Of a stretch of 64,000 bases of DNA, positions 16,320-22,943 are shown piece by piece. The notes below the pieces were generated by a model. The model had not been told where the DNA came from and ran no database searches. It was given only the letters and a program-made list of their open reading frames with translations. This DNA is from an uncultured Oscillospiraceae bacterium (GTDB lineage Bacteria; Bacillota; Clostridia; Oscillospirales; Oscillospiraceae). Position 1 is the first letter of the stretch, and the number at the start of each line of letters is the position of its first letter. The stretch lies in contig CAKTQR010000008.1 in assembly GCA_934597175.1 (NCBI GenBank), positions 1-64,000 on the forward strand, given 5' to 3'. The translations under genes and the position numbers were made by a program.

Positions 16320-16348
16320 ACTATATCCCCACTCCCGCATTTTTGCAA
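16320..16348 (-). promoter_or_regulatory. Promoter of small-protein gene A
   Basis: On the minus strand TTGCAA (16343-16348) and TATAGT (16320-16325) are 17 bases apart, 39 bases before the start codon. Confidence 0.65.
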
Positions 16349-16371
16349 GCTCGAAGTTCTTGGGGCAGGTC

Positions 16372-16400
16372 TTGACACGCCGCCCCGCATGTGATAGTAT
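16372..16400 (+). promoter_or_regulatory. Strong promoter of small RNA copy 1
   Basis: TTGACA (16372-16377), 17-base spacer, TAGTAT (16395-16400). The two paralogous RNAs at 27.9 and 28.3 kb have the same TTGACA box and the same 17-base spacing. Confidence 0.8.
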
Positions 16401-16405
16401 TTGCT

Positions 16406-16472
16406 AAACCGTTTTGTTCAATGCGGCAGACATATTGGAAGCCTGTTGTGTGAAGTAACAAGACGGTTTTTT
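16406..16472 (+). ncRNA. Candidate structured small RNA, copy 1 of 3
   Basis: A predicted transcript of about 67 nt. The lower stem AAACCGTTTTGTT (16406-16418) pairs with AACAAGACGGTTT (16457-16469), including one G-U. An upper helix GCAGAC / GCCTGT is capped by a loop containing TTGGAA. T6 follows directly (16467-16472). The same fold, loop and terminator occur at 27871-27937 and 28231-28299 with compensatory base changes. It is not tRNA, SRP RNA or any riboswitch I recognise. It is divergent from small-protein gene A. Confidence 0.75.
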
Positions 16473-16484
16473 CATGCATTGGGG

Positions 16485-16690
16485 CTTCTGCTTATCGTTT
16501 TTGCGTCAGCCCGACCGGTGGGTGCGCCTTAGAGTTTAGTCCGTCCATCAACCTATCGGTGCGGCGTTGGGGCTTTTGTTATTCGCCACTGCCTCAGCTC
16601 GACCGGTGGCTTCGCATTGAAGTTTTTTGCTTACGCAAATAGTGAAGTTTGCCTGCGGCAAGCGAAGTTTCAATTCGCATTGAAGTTATA
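16485..16690 (+). repeat. R1 element fragment (copy C)
   Basis: Two CAGC(C/T)CGACCGGT boxes, the GTTTAGTC...ATCAACCTATCGGTGC segment and the AAGTT-spaced hairpin cassettes, ending just before the ribosome binding site of the next small gene. The terminal hairpin module is absent. Confidence 0.7.
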
Positions 16691-16706
16691 TCAGGAGGTG
16701 CTTTCG

Positions 16707-16898
16707 ATGGAAAAGGAAATTGAGATCCAAGGCTGCATTACCGTTCCCGAGGATGTTTCGACCGATGAGGTCATCGACAAGTTTCTCGCTTTCGTTGAGG
16801 AAAACGGCTGGTATTTCGGCGGCGGCTACCGCACCATTATCGACGGATACTACATTGACCCCGACGGCACAAGAGGGGGATATGTCCTTGACGAGTGA
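16707..16898 (+). CDS. Small hypothetical protein
   Basis: The 63-residue product (MEKEIEIQGCITVPEDVSTD at the start) looks like a small alpha/beta protein ending in GGGYRTIIDGYYIDPDGTRG and a short tail. It has an excellent AGGAGGTGCTTTCG ribosome binding site and is followed by its own terminator, so it is likely real although short. No family recognised. Its ribosome binding site follows R1 fragment C, with no promoter I can point to. Confidence 0.6.
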   Translation: MEKEIEIQGCITVPEDVSTDEVIDKFLAFVEENGWYFGGGYRTIIDGYYIDPDGTRGGYVLDE

Positions 16899-16928
16899 GC
16901 GGTTTTATCGCAGCAAGTTTAATTGTCC

Positions 16929-16959
16929 GTGCGGAGCATTTTCGCTCCGCACTATTTTT
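16929..16959 (+). terminator. Intrinsic terminator after the 63-residue protein gene
   Basis: GTGCGGAGC (16929-16937) and GCTCCGCAC (16944-16952), then TATTTTT. Confidence 0.85.
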
Positions 16960-17014
16960 CGCCCCAAATCGCCCGCACCAATGTCCGACGGGGAAATTGC
17001 ACCCCGCCGATGGC

Positions 17015-17098
17015 TTGATGTACGGGCTAAACTCTAGTGCGCACCCGCCGGTCGGGCTGACGCAGTAACGATACGCAGGTGCGTTAATGCGTATTGAA
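17015..17098 (-). repeat. R1 fragment (copy D), left flank of the radical SAM cassette
   Basis: An inverted R1 module running from TTGATGTAC to GCGTATTGA. The same ~83-bp stretch, in the same orientation and clearly similar, is at 20703-20786 on the other side of the radical SAM genes. Confidence 0.75.
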
Positions 17099-17110
17099 TA
17101 ACCGGTTTTT

Positions 17111-17330
17111 CGGTACCGTCAAGGATTATACGCAAAAGTGTTTGCAGACTTCGGCTGAATGAAATCAGCCGGCAATAGAGGCTCCGCCAGTCTCGCCCTG
17201 GGCCTGCTGGCAGAACTGATGTGAGTTTTCGCCCCCAACTGCGGGTGCGAAACTATTTTCCGGCTCTGCCCCAGGCATAGGCCTTCTCAGCAATACAGGT
17301 TCTATTTTTCCACCCCGCCGGAAAGTATAC
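17111..17330. other. Hairpin-rich gene-free leader before the radical SAM genes
   Basis: Contains GGCTGA/TCAGCC (17153-17158 with 17165-17170) and a GTTTTCGC-CCC / GGG-GCGAAAC stem (17225-17253). Base composition is unlike the flanking R1 repeats. A 21-codon ORF (17159-17224) lacks a ribosome binding site. It could be a structured leader or the decayed end of a mobile element. Confidence 0.4.
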
Positions 17331-17336
17331 ATTCCC

Positions 17337-17366
17337 TTGACAACCGCTTACTTTCTATGCTAAAAT
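17337..17366 (+). promoter_or_regulatory. Promoter of the radical SAM operon
   Basis: TTGACA (17337-17342), 18-base spacer, TAAAAT (17361-17366), 47 bases before the first start codon. Confidence 0.75.
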
Positions 17367-17413
17367 AAAAAATCTTCCATTTGATAAAATAACAGCAAGG
17401 TAGGCGAGGAATC

Positions 17414-18838
17414 ATGGCTCACATGGCAGATCTCTCCGCAATCATTCAGACTTTCAGCCCCTATTTCCCAAAGGAGGATATCCATTGGGACACCCGTTTT
17501 GCCCTTCAAACAGAACTCCGCACCATCGAATGCGATGGGAATTTCGTCCTTTACAACACCGTCCTCAACAATCCCGTCGTCCTCAACCAAGACGCCAGGA
17601 ACGCCGTATCCGCGTTGGATCAAAAGACTCTGCGGGAGCTTACTCAAGATTCTGAACGTTGGGAACTGGCAGAGCTCCTGATCCATGCATTTCACTTGCT
17701 TCCTGTCCCCCTGAACACTCGCAGAATTTGTGCCTTCAAGAATGCAGAATATCTCCAATCAGTAGCAGATGGCAAATCAATCAAGATGCTGGATTTGCGC
17801 ATTTCGGAAGCATGTAACTTTGGCTGTCCCCACTGCATTGCCCGTGACGCCAACAGAAGCCGGATTATGACGCTGGATACAGCAAAATCCATTGTTGACA
17901 CTTATATTGCATTCCTTCAAAAGCATCAGCCAGGCAACCGCAAGTTTTCACTTCACTATGGAAACTGCGAGCCACTGATGAACTTCAATGTTCTCCGAGC
18001 CGTGCATGAATACTGTCTTACCCATTATCCAGAATTTGAAATAGATGCCGCTGTCAACACCAACCTTTCCCTTCTCACAGAGGAAATGGCAGAATACTTC
18101 ACAAAGTCCGGAATCGCTGTTTACACCTCACTGGATGGTCCTCCCTCTGGAAACGACGCCATCCGCGTTTACCGAGACGGTCGCGGAACATACGCCTCCG
18201 TTTTAGAAAAGATGGAGATGCTGAGAAAAATGGGAAACCCAATTCTGGGAATCAGCGTCACCATAAACGATAAGAATTTCCGGTATATCGACGACAATTT
18301 TATCGATTGGTGCACTGATCAAGGCTACTTGAGCGTCGCCTATGACTTTGACCTCATCCACTGTCTCTCGCTTTCCACAGAACAGCAGGTGGAGTTCCTG
18401 ATCCACAGCTGGCAGGCTTTTACCGCCCGAGGCATCGAATTCTTTGGCACCTGGGAAACGCCTTTCCTGAATTTCTCCAACGAAAGCATCGTGGAGAATC
18501 GTCACGGGTTCTGCAAGGCTGCCATTGGGCGAAACCTCTCAGTGGATTCCCTCCGGAACGTCTATCTCTGCGGTTTTCATGATGACCAGGTCTGCTCACT
18601 AAATGATCTGGAAACTGCAATCAAGCCAAACGGCAGCTTCTACCAGCGAATCAAAGAGCGGCTCATCGGCAATCTGCCGTCCCCCTGCCTAGGCTGCATC
18701 TTTGAGGGTGCCTGTAACGGGCAATGCCTTATCACCGGCAAACACCCGGAAAAACTCCTGCCTCAATGCGAGTTCTATCAAAAAATGACTGAAGCTATGA
18801 TCCGGATCAACGCTTCCGATGAGGAGGGTGACGCTTGA
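17414..18838 (+). CDS. Radical SAM protein with SPASM-like C-terminus, probable peptide maturase
   Basis: The 474-residue protein has an N-terminal region of about 120 residues with a FVLYNTVLNNPVVL segment like that of peptide-modifying radical SAM enzymes. The radical SAM core follows, with CNFGCPHC (Cys134, 138, 141) binding the [4Fe-4S] that cleaves SAM. The C-terminus has Cys425, 428, 434, 438 and 452 in the CxxCxxxxxCxxxC...C order of a SPASM/twitch domain that holds extra clusters. Such enzymes install thioether or other crosslinks in ribosomal peptides, or mature sulfatases. No sulfatase is nearby. The architecture is closest to Cys-rich-peptide maturases (CcpM-like). The start is an ATG 47 bases from the promoter with a GGCGAGGA site. 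Codon use is less GC-rich than in its neighbours, consistent with transfer. Confidence 0.85.
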   Translation: MAHMADLSAIIQTFSPYFPKEDIHWDTRFALQTELRTIECDGNFVLYNTVLNNPVVLNQDARNAVSALDQKTLRELTQDSERWELAELLIHAFHLLPVPLNTRRICAFKNAEYLQSVADGKSIKMLDLRISEACNFGCPHCIARDANRSRIMTLDTAKSIVDTYIAFLQKHQPGNRKFSLHYGNCEPLMNFNVLRAVHEYCLTHYPEFEIDAAVNTNLSLLTEEMAEYFTKSGIAVYTSLDGPPSGNDAIRVYRDGRGTYASVLEKMEMLRKMGNPILGISVTINDKNFRYIDDNFIDWCTDQGYLSVAYDFDLIHCLSLSTEQQVEFLIHSWQAFTARGIEFFGTWETPFLNFSNESIVENRHGFCKAAIGRNLSVDSLRNVYLCGFHDDQVCSLNDLETAIKPNGSFYQRIKERLIGNLPSPCLGCIFEGACNGQCLITGKHPEKLLPQCEFYQKMTEAMIRINASDEEGDA

Positions 18839-19968
18839 GCCAAGAAACACAATCCTCTCGGATGAAATATATCGACAAGCACGCATACTTCCGCTGTATG
18901 GAGTTATCTGTCAGCGAGAGTTGCAACTATCAGTGCCTCTACTGCATTTTCTGGCGAAACAATCACCGCCGAGCACTGATGTCCCAGGAGTTGGCCCTAG
19001 CAGTCACAGACAAATACCTGGACTACCTGGAGTGCCACGCCCAAAGCATCCGACAGCCCCTTATCTACTTTGGGACGGGAGAACCTCTGTTGGCCTGGCC
19101 GACAATCAACATAGTATCCTGCCACGTCCGGAAACGGATGCCTTCCCTTCGCCTAAGTCTGATTACCAATGGCAGCCTAGTAACATCGGAAATCCTGCGA
19201 TCCGCCAAGGATCTTTGCATCGATGTAGGTCTTTCCATCGACGGAGAACGCAAAACGCAGAATCTCAACCGCCCCATGCAACAGTCCGACCGTCCTATCG
19301 ACACCTACCAAGCCGTCATCGATGCGCTGGAACTTGGGCGGAGCATAGATTTTTCCTTCTACTCCCTGAGTGCGACCTATAACCGTCCAGGCTTCACCCG
19401 AGATGCCCTGCATGTTCTTTCCCTTTGTGAGAGATACAGCATTCGGGAGTTCGCTCTGGATTATGACATCTCCAGCCTCACCCCCGAGAACTATCAGGAT
19501 GTGGCGGAGGAGTTGCTCTCCCTTTATACGATCGCCCGAAAAAAGCAGATCGGCGTTTTCGGATACTGGCTCATCCCCTATCTGAATCAGAAGGAGGGAG
19601 ATGGTTTCCACTGCTACTGCGGAAACTCCACTGCAAACAGTATCTGCATCACACCTGACGGCGAGATCAAAGTCTGTGGTTACGACCCGCACTCCTTTGG
19701 GGTGCTGTCCGATTTTGAGGGCATCTTACAGAACCCGGAATATTGGGCGTACCTACAACAATACAATGACGGTAGCGACGACTGCCGGGGTTGCGAGTTG
19801 TACACGCTTTGCTGTGGCCAGTGCATTTTCGGTGACCGCTCCCAGGAAACCTGGCAAGTGAATTGCCGTTTCATGAAGTATTTGATGGAGAAGCTAAGGA
19901 AAGGAGATGAGTGCAATGCTAAAGGCAAAACGTTTCCGCAAGCAAGTGATCCGCTGCATGATGAGTAA
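18835..19968 (+). CDS. Second radical SAM protein with SPASM-like C-terminus
   Basis: The 377-residue protein has CNYQCLYC (Cys30, 34, 37), a GTGEPLLAW motif (the GGE-like SAM contact) and a C-terminal cysteine cluster CRGCELYTLCCGQC followed by a later Cys. It has no long N-terminal extension. The TTG start overlaps the stop of the first enzyme (TTGA), after GAGGAGGGTGACGC. Tandem radical SAM/SPASM pairs are typical of some peptide-modification clusters, where they act in turn on one precursor. Its 3' end contains the start of a 23-codon Cys-containing peptide gene in another frame. Substrate unknown. Confidence 0.82.
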   Translation: MSQETQSSRMKYIDKHAYFRCMELSVSESCNYQCLYCIFWRNNHRRALMSQELALAVTDKYLDYLECHAQSIRQPLIYFGTGEPLLAWPTINIVSCHVRKRMPSLRLSLITNGSLVTSEILRSAKDLCIDVGLSIDGERKTQNLNRPMQQSDRPIDTYQAVIDALELGRSIDFSFYSLSATYNRPGFTRDALHVLSLCERYSIREFALDYDISSLTPENYQDVAEELLSLYTIARKKQIGVFGYWLIPYLNQKEGDGFHCYCGNSTANSICITPDGEIKVCGYDPHSFGVLSDFEGILQNPEYWAYLQQYNDGSDDCRGCELYTLCCGQCIFGDRSQETWQVNCRFMKYLMEKLRKGDECNAKGKTFPQASDPLHDE

Positions 19969-19987
19969 GCGGACGAACTGTTGCTGA
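19916..19987 (+). CDS. Tiny Cys-containing peptide gene, candidate substrate of the radical SAM pair
   Basis: A 23-codon ORF with a strong AAGGAG site nine bases before the ATG, overlapping the end of the second radical SAM gene. The peptide starts MLKAKRFRKQ, is very basic, and holds Cys14 and a C-terminal Cys-Cys. Size, position and coupling fit a radical-SAM-modified peptide precursor. If a +1 shift occurred at its TGA, reading would continue for about 50 codons into a frame with two more Cys and a Gly/Ala/Val-rich tail (to 20135). It could also be a chance ORF. Confidence 0.45.
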   Translation: MLKAKRFRKQVIRCMMSKRTNCC

Positions 19988-20135
19988 GCAAGGCCACACC
20001 GACAAGTGCCGTGAGAACTGCCAAAGCAGCCTCACGGCACTTTGGACTGTGGATAAAGTATTAGGTCAGGGATCTCCCGCCATTGCAATTGGTCCAACAG
20101 AAGTTGCCGGTGTAGGAGTTGCTATTTCGCAATAA
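19965..20135 (+). other. Open frame with Gly/Ala/Val-rich tail downstream of the radical SAM genes
   Basis: A 56-codon stop-free frame without ATG. Its only alternative start is GTG at 20049, with no ribosome binding site. It encodes KCRENCQSS near the middle and ends GSPAIAIGPTEVAGVGVAIS plus Gln, a small-residue-rich tail like bacteriocin core peptides. It is one frame from the 23-codon ORF, so it may be the rest of a frameshifted precursor or a decayed gene. Confidence 0.35.
20004..20042 (+). terminator. Hairpin after the radical SAM operon
   Basis: AAGTGCCGTGAG (20004-20015) and CTCACGGCACTT (20031-20042) form a perfect 12-bp stem. Only TTT follows, so termination may be partial. Confidence 0.65.
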
Positions 20136-20159
20136 AGAAAAAGGAGAAAAAAATAACTG

Positions 20160-20546
20160 AAAGTTGTACAGTAAAAGTGGACAGTCCGAAGGGTGAAAAA
20201 ATGATATAATAAATTCAAGAGGTGGACTGTATAAAAGAGAAACGCAATTACACTAAAGAATTCAAATTGCAAGCCTGCGAATTGGTGCTCAAGGACGGTC
20301 TTAAGGTGAAAAGCGTAGCAGATCGCATGGGCATCAACCACATAATGCTGTACAGATGGATAGACGACTACAAGACCTACGGAGAGGCGGCATTCGTCGG
20401 CAAGGGTAACCTGCGTCCGGAAGAAGCAAAGCTGAAAAGACTGCAAAGAGAAAATGACGAGCTCCGGCAGCAGGTTGAAATATTAAAAAAAGCAGCGGCA
20501 TACTGATATGCACCCCAGAAGTTAGACACTTTTGGGGTGCATATCA
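20160..20546 (+). mobile_element. Internally deleted IS3-family element
   Basis: An orfA-like gene, then at once a sequence with IS3/IS150-type end features (CACCCCAGAAGTTAGACAC) set in a perfect 14-bp inverted repeat (20504-20517 with 20533-20546). The left side has TGTACAGTAAAAGTGGAC near 20165, which resembles a left IS end. The whole orfB (integrase core) is missing, so it cannot move on its own. R1 copy E begins just past the right inverted repeat. Confidence 0.7.
20222..20506 (+). pseudogene. IS3-family transposase OrfA, remnant
   Basis: About 94 residues with the OrfA helix-turn-helix (YTKEFKLQACELVL, then VKSVADRMGINHIMLYRW) and a C-terminal leucine-zipper-like helix (KRLQRENDELRQQVEILKKA). 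It stops at AAAY, just where intact OrfA proteins go on to the frameshift window. With OrfB gone it is a remnant. The likely start is a GTG or a nearby non-ATG codon; no clear ATG exists. Confidence 0.75.
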
Positions 20547-20550
20547 AGGC

Positions 20551-20790
20551 GCTTACCCGCTCTTTGGAAACTTGCACGGGGTATCGGTGCGCCGGTCGAT
20601 TTCACTGCGGCGGTTTAACATAGTGCGAGTTGCTTGCGGTGCGACCGTTTAACGGACTGCGTCGGTTAGACAGGTGCGAGAAGTTTCGACTGCACCGATA
20701 GGTTGATGTACAGACTAAACTCTAAGGTGCACTCACCGGTCGTGCTGTCGCAGTAACAATACGCAGGTGCGTTGAAGCGTATTAAAACTT
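20551..20790 (-). repeat. R1 element, inverted fragment (copy E)
   Basis: Reverse-complement R1 modules: GGGGTATCGGTGC, GACTGCGTCGGTTAGACAG, GCACCGATAGGTTGATGTAC and the CACTCACCGGTCG box. The outer end is cut at the IS3 remnant. Its distal part (20703-20786) is a same-orientation match to copy D at 17015-17098. Confidence 0.75.
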
Positions 20791-20863
20791 TACAAAATCG
20801 CAGTCGTGCACAAATCGGCAATATTTTCATCAAGTGTTCATTTATTTGCTGCTGCGCTCATGA

Positions 20864-20869
20864 TATAAT
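20864..20869 (+). promoter_or_regulatory. Extended -10 promoter of the thioesterase gene
   Basis: TGATATAAT (TATAAT at 20864-20869) with a poor -35 (TTTATT, 17 bases upstream), 36 bases before the ATG. Confidence 0.55.
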
Positions 20870-20905
20870 TTGGCTGAGAAATTATCGTTTCCGGGAGGTT
20901 TAACC

Positions 20906-21646
20906 ATGAGCAGTACGCCGAAGTATTCGTTTGACACGACCGTCACGCCCGACCTGTGCGGCAAAGAGCCGGTCATGAATCCGACCGCCGCCTTCACCCT
21001 GTTCCAGAACGCCGCCGGCATGCACGCCGAGGAGATCGGCAACGGCACGGCCGCTCTCGCCGAGCACAACAAGTATTGGGTCGCAACGCACACGAGGATC
21101 GATTTTCACGAGCATGCGCAGCTCATGGAGAAGATAACCGTCACCACCTGGCCGGTCTGGCGCAAGCCCAACGCCGTGCGTGGCTACCGTGGCTACGACA
21201 TCAAAAGCGGCGACAAGCTCGTCGCCGAGGGCGTGACCGAGTGGGTCGTGCTCGACCGTGACGCCGGCTTTGTGCGCTTTTCGAGCTTCGGCTTCCCCGA
21301 GGGTTTCGAGTTTTATAACGAGCTGCCCTTCGGCGGCAAGCTCACCCACTACCACGACGAATTTTCCGACGCCGACGAGGTCTACACCTTCACCGTGCGC
21401 ACCTCGAGCATCGACATCGGCCGCCACATGAACAATGTCGCCTATGTCCGTGCGTTTCTCGACTGCTTCACCGCCGACGAGGCGGCGCAGCTGCCCATCG
21501 GCACGATGGAGGTGCGGTACATCACCGCGTGCATGGAGGGCGAGGAGCTTCGCATGTGCAAGAAGGCCATCGACGGCGGCTGGCTTCTCGGCGCACGCCG
21601 CTCCGACGGCAAATGCGCCGCCGTTGCAAGCGTCCTGCTCAAGTGA
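20906..21646 (+). CDS. Acyl-ACP thioesterase
   Basis: The 246-residue protein has two hotdog folds. The first runs about 5-140 (with NPTAAFTLFQNAAGMHAEE and WVATHTRIDFHEH). The second runs about 155-246 (with SSIDIGRHMNNVAYVRAFLD, holding the catalytic Asp/His/Asn region of FatA-type enzymes). It releases fatty acids from acyl carrier protein at the end of synthesis. The length fits bacterial members of PF01643. I start at the ATG after GGGAGG. The gene is monocistronic and lies just outside the R1/IS region. Confidence 0.85.
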   Translation: MSSTPKYSFDTTVTPDLCGKEPVMNPTAAFTLFQNAAGMHAEEIGNGTAALAEHNKYWVATHTRIDFHEHAQLMEKITVTTWPVWRKPNAVRGYRGYDIKSGDKLVAEGVTEWVVLDRDAGFVRFSSFGFPEGFEFYNELPFGGKLTHYHDEFSDADEVYTFTVRTSSIDIGRHMNNVAYVRAFLDCFTADEAAQLPIGTMEVRYITACMEGEELRMCKKAIDGGWLLGARRSDGKCAAVASVLLK

Positions 21647-21688
21647 GCGTCCTCGGACAACAAGTTAAAATCGGGAGGTGCAATTTAT

Positions 21689-21943
21689 ATGATACGCGAG
21701 CAAACTGCAATCGAAACTATAAATATGTATTTAAAAGATGCGCATAAATCAGATGCTTATCGGCATTTCCCCGTAGCTGCGCCCCGGATTTATAATGACC
21801 ACGAATTATGTGAAGATTTAATTGATTTTTTAGGGGACATTTATGTCCGCACCGGCTTGAATAAAGACAACGAGGAAACCGAGTGTGGCTCGGAAATAAT
21901 GGATGTGATCAATTTCTTGGCATTTTGCAACGGAAGAGAATAA
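21689..21943 (+). CDS. Small hypothetical protein
   Basis: The 84-residue acidic product (N-term MIREQTAIETINMYLKD) is probably helical. No family recognised. It has a GGGAGG ribosome binding site and a strong terminator behind it, so it is likely a real gene. It is 42 bases after the thioesterase gene and may share its transcript. Confidence 0.6.
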   Translation: MIREQTAIETINMYLKDAHKSDAYRHFPVAAPRIYNDHELCEDLIDFLGDIYVRTGLNKDNEETECGSEIMDVINFLAFCNGRE

Positions 21944-21968
21944 TACGATTATGTGATTAGTTCACCCC

Positions 21969-22003
21969 AAAAGCAGACAGGCATCCCGCCTGTCTGCTTT
22001 TTT
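21969..22003 (+). terminator. Intrinsic terminator
   Basis: AAAAGCAGACAGGC (21969-21982) with GCCTGTCTGCTTTT (21988-22001) and further T residues. Confidence 0.9.
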
Positions 22004-22004
22004 A

Positions 22005-22033
22005 TTGACGGCAGCGGCAGATGATGGTAAATT
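22005..22033 (+). promoter_or_regulatory. Promoter immediately after a terminator
   Basis: TTGACG (22005-22010), 17-base spacer ending GATGATGG, TAAATT (22028-22033). An almost identical arrangement of terminator, TTGACG and GATGATGGTAAATT precedes the membrane protein gene at 49887. Confidence 0.65.
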
Positions 22034-22068
22034 GATAGCAGGAACTCTGTGTGAAAGGAGCTGCTCCT

Positions 22069-22416
22069 ATGGATCTAAATTGGGACACATTCATATGTTG
22101 GACTTTGTTGATGACCTTGTCATGTCCTTTTTATTGGGTTATCGGGATTAAGGATTATTATTACGACAAAAAGGCAGATAAAGGATATGAATATACGAAT
22201 TTTTACTATGTTCCGCTTAAGCCGTGGCGAGAAAGAAAGCCGTACAGCTTCTATTTGAAGGCAACAAAGCGGCGTATAATACAATATCCAAGCACAGAGA
22301 ACGGAGTGCAGTATGTGAATTATAGGGAATTGCAGTTTCTGTTATGTGTGCGTATTTGCGTTACGATTTACATCCCTATATGCACTTGCCTTGCCATCTT
22401 TTTTCACAGTATTTAG
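22069..22416 (+). CDS. Small membrane protein of unknown function
   Basis: The 115-residue product has a hydrophobic segment near each end (about 8-27 and 92-112) and a Tyr/Lys-rich, basic middle (KDYYYDKKADKGYEY). I start at the ATG after GAAAGGAG; the upstream GTG overlaps that site. The 154-residue protein at 49887 has a similar layout and an almost identical promoter, so the two may be distant relatives. No family recognised. Confidence 0.55.
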   Translation: MDLNWDTFICWTLLMTLSCPFYWVIGIKDYYYDKKADKGYEYTNFYYVPLKPWRERKPYSFYLKATKRRIIQYPSTENGVQYVNYRELQFLLCVRICVTIYIPICTCLAIFFHSI

Positions 22417-22907
22417 GATATTCCATTTTTGCCCTGTGTATTCCGGTATCCAGCGATTCAATTTTTCTCAACCATTTTCAAGCGCACGATGTTGAGCGGC
22501 TGAAAAGCTATCAATACATTGTTGCAAATGACGCTGAGCCAATTGTTACAGGTGCAAGGAGAAAGTCTCCGGCATTGTGGAAGATAAACACCCTGCTAGA
22601 TGTTTTCTTCTATTTTGGTCAAGCGCCGATTCGATTCTCCTAGACACAGAATTATCTTATCTACCGTCTTAAGCACGGAAAGCTGCTATATGTATTTTTA
22701 AAAGATTCTTTTGAAACGATGCCGGAAGAAATCTTGCCGCCCAACGAATACGAATGGAGGATTCGACACTACAACCCGGCAATGGCCGTCTGGGTCGACG
22801 AGTGCATCTGCGTCAACAGCACCGCCCTTTCCGCCCTCTTCGGCAAAGATATCCTCCTGCAGGATATGCCCGAGGTGATTATGTCGAATCATAGCTGGCA
22901 GCTATGA
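22417..22907 (+). pseudogene. Eroded coding remnants
   Basis: Two partial frames look coding but are broken. One is open to the stop at 22643 (ending LLDVFFYFGQAPIRFS). Another is open from about 22650 to 22907 (LIYRLKHGKLLYVFLKDSFE, then a late IMSNHSWQL). They lie in different frames with no good start or ribosome binding site. They are probably the remains of one frameshifted gene downstream of the small membrane protein. The original family is not recognised. Confidence 0.4.
22890..22906. repeat. Short palindrome CATAGCT-GGC-AGCTATG
   Basis: One of three ATAGCT-N3-AGCTAT palindromes between 22.9 and 27.5 kb (others at 23874-23888 and 27459-27473). It lies at the end of the eroded ORF, before the DUF1835 gene. 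Confidence 0.5.
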
Positions 22908-22943
22908 TAAGTGCCGTATTATAGCTTAAATTTGGAGGAAATT

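Noticed and set aside
16406..16472. The small RNA as SRP RNA, because of the GGAAG string.
   Set aside because: It lacks the conserved SRP tetraloop and symmetric bulges, is too short, and three copies with protein partners do not fit a single housekeeping RNA.
17159..17224. A 21-codon hydrophobic peptide ORF before the radical SAM genes, a possible precursor.
   Set aside because: It lacks a ribosome binding site, lies upstream of the operon promoter and overlaps a hairpin arm.
22344..22643. A 99-codon ORF starting inside the 115-residue membrane protein gene.
   Set aside because: The start region is out of frame with a better-supported gene and lacks a ribosome binding site; only its 3' part looks coding, and that is listed as an eroded remnant.
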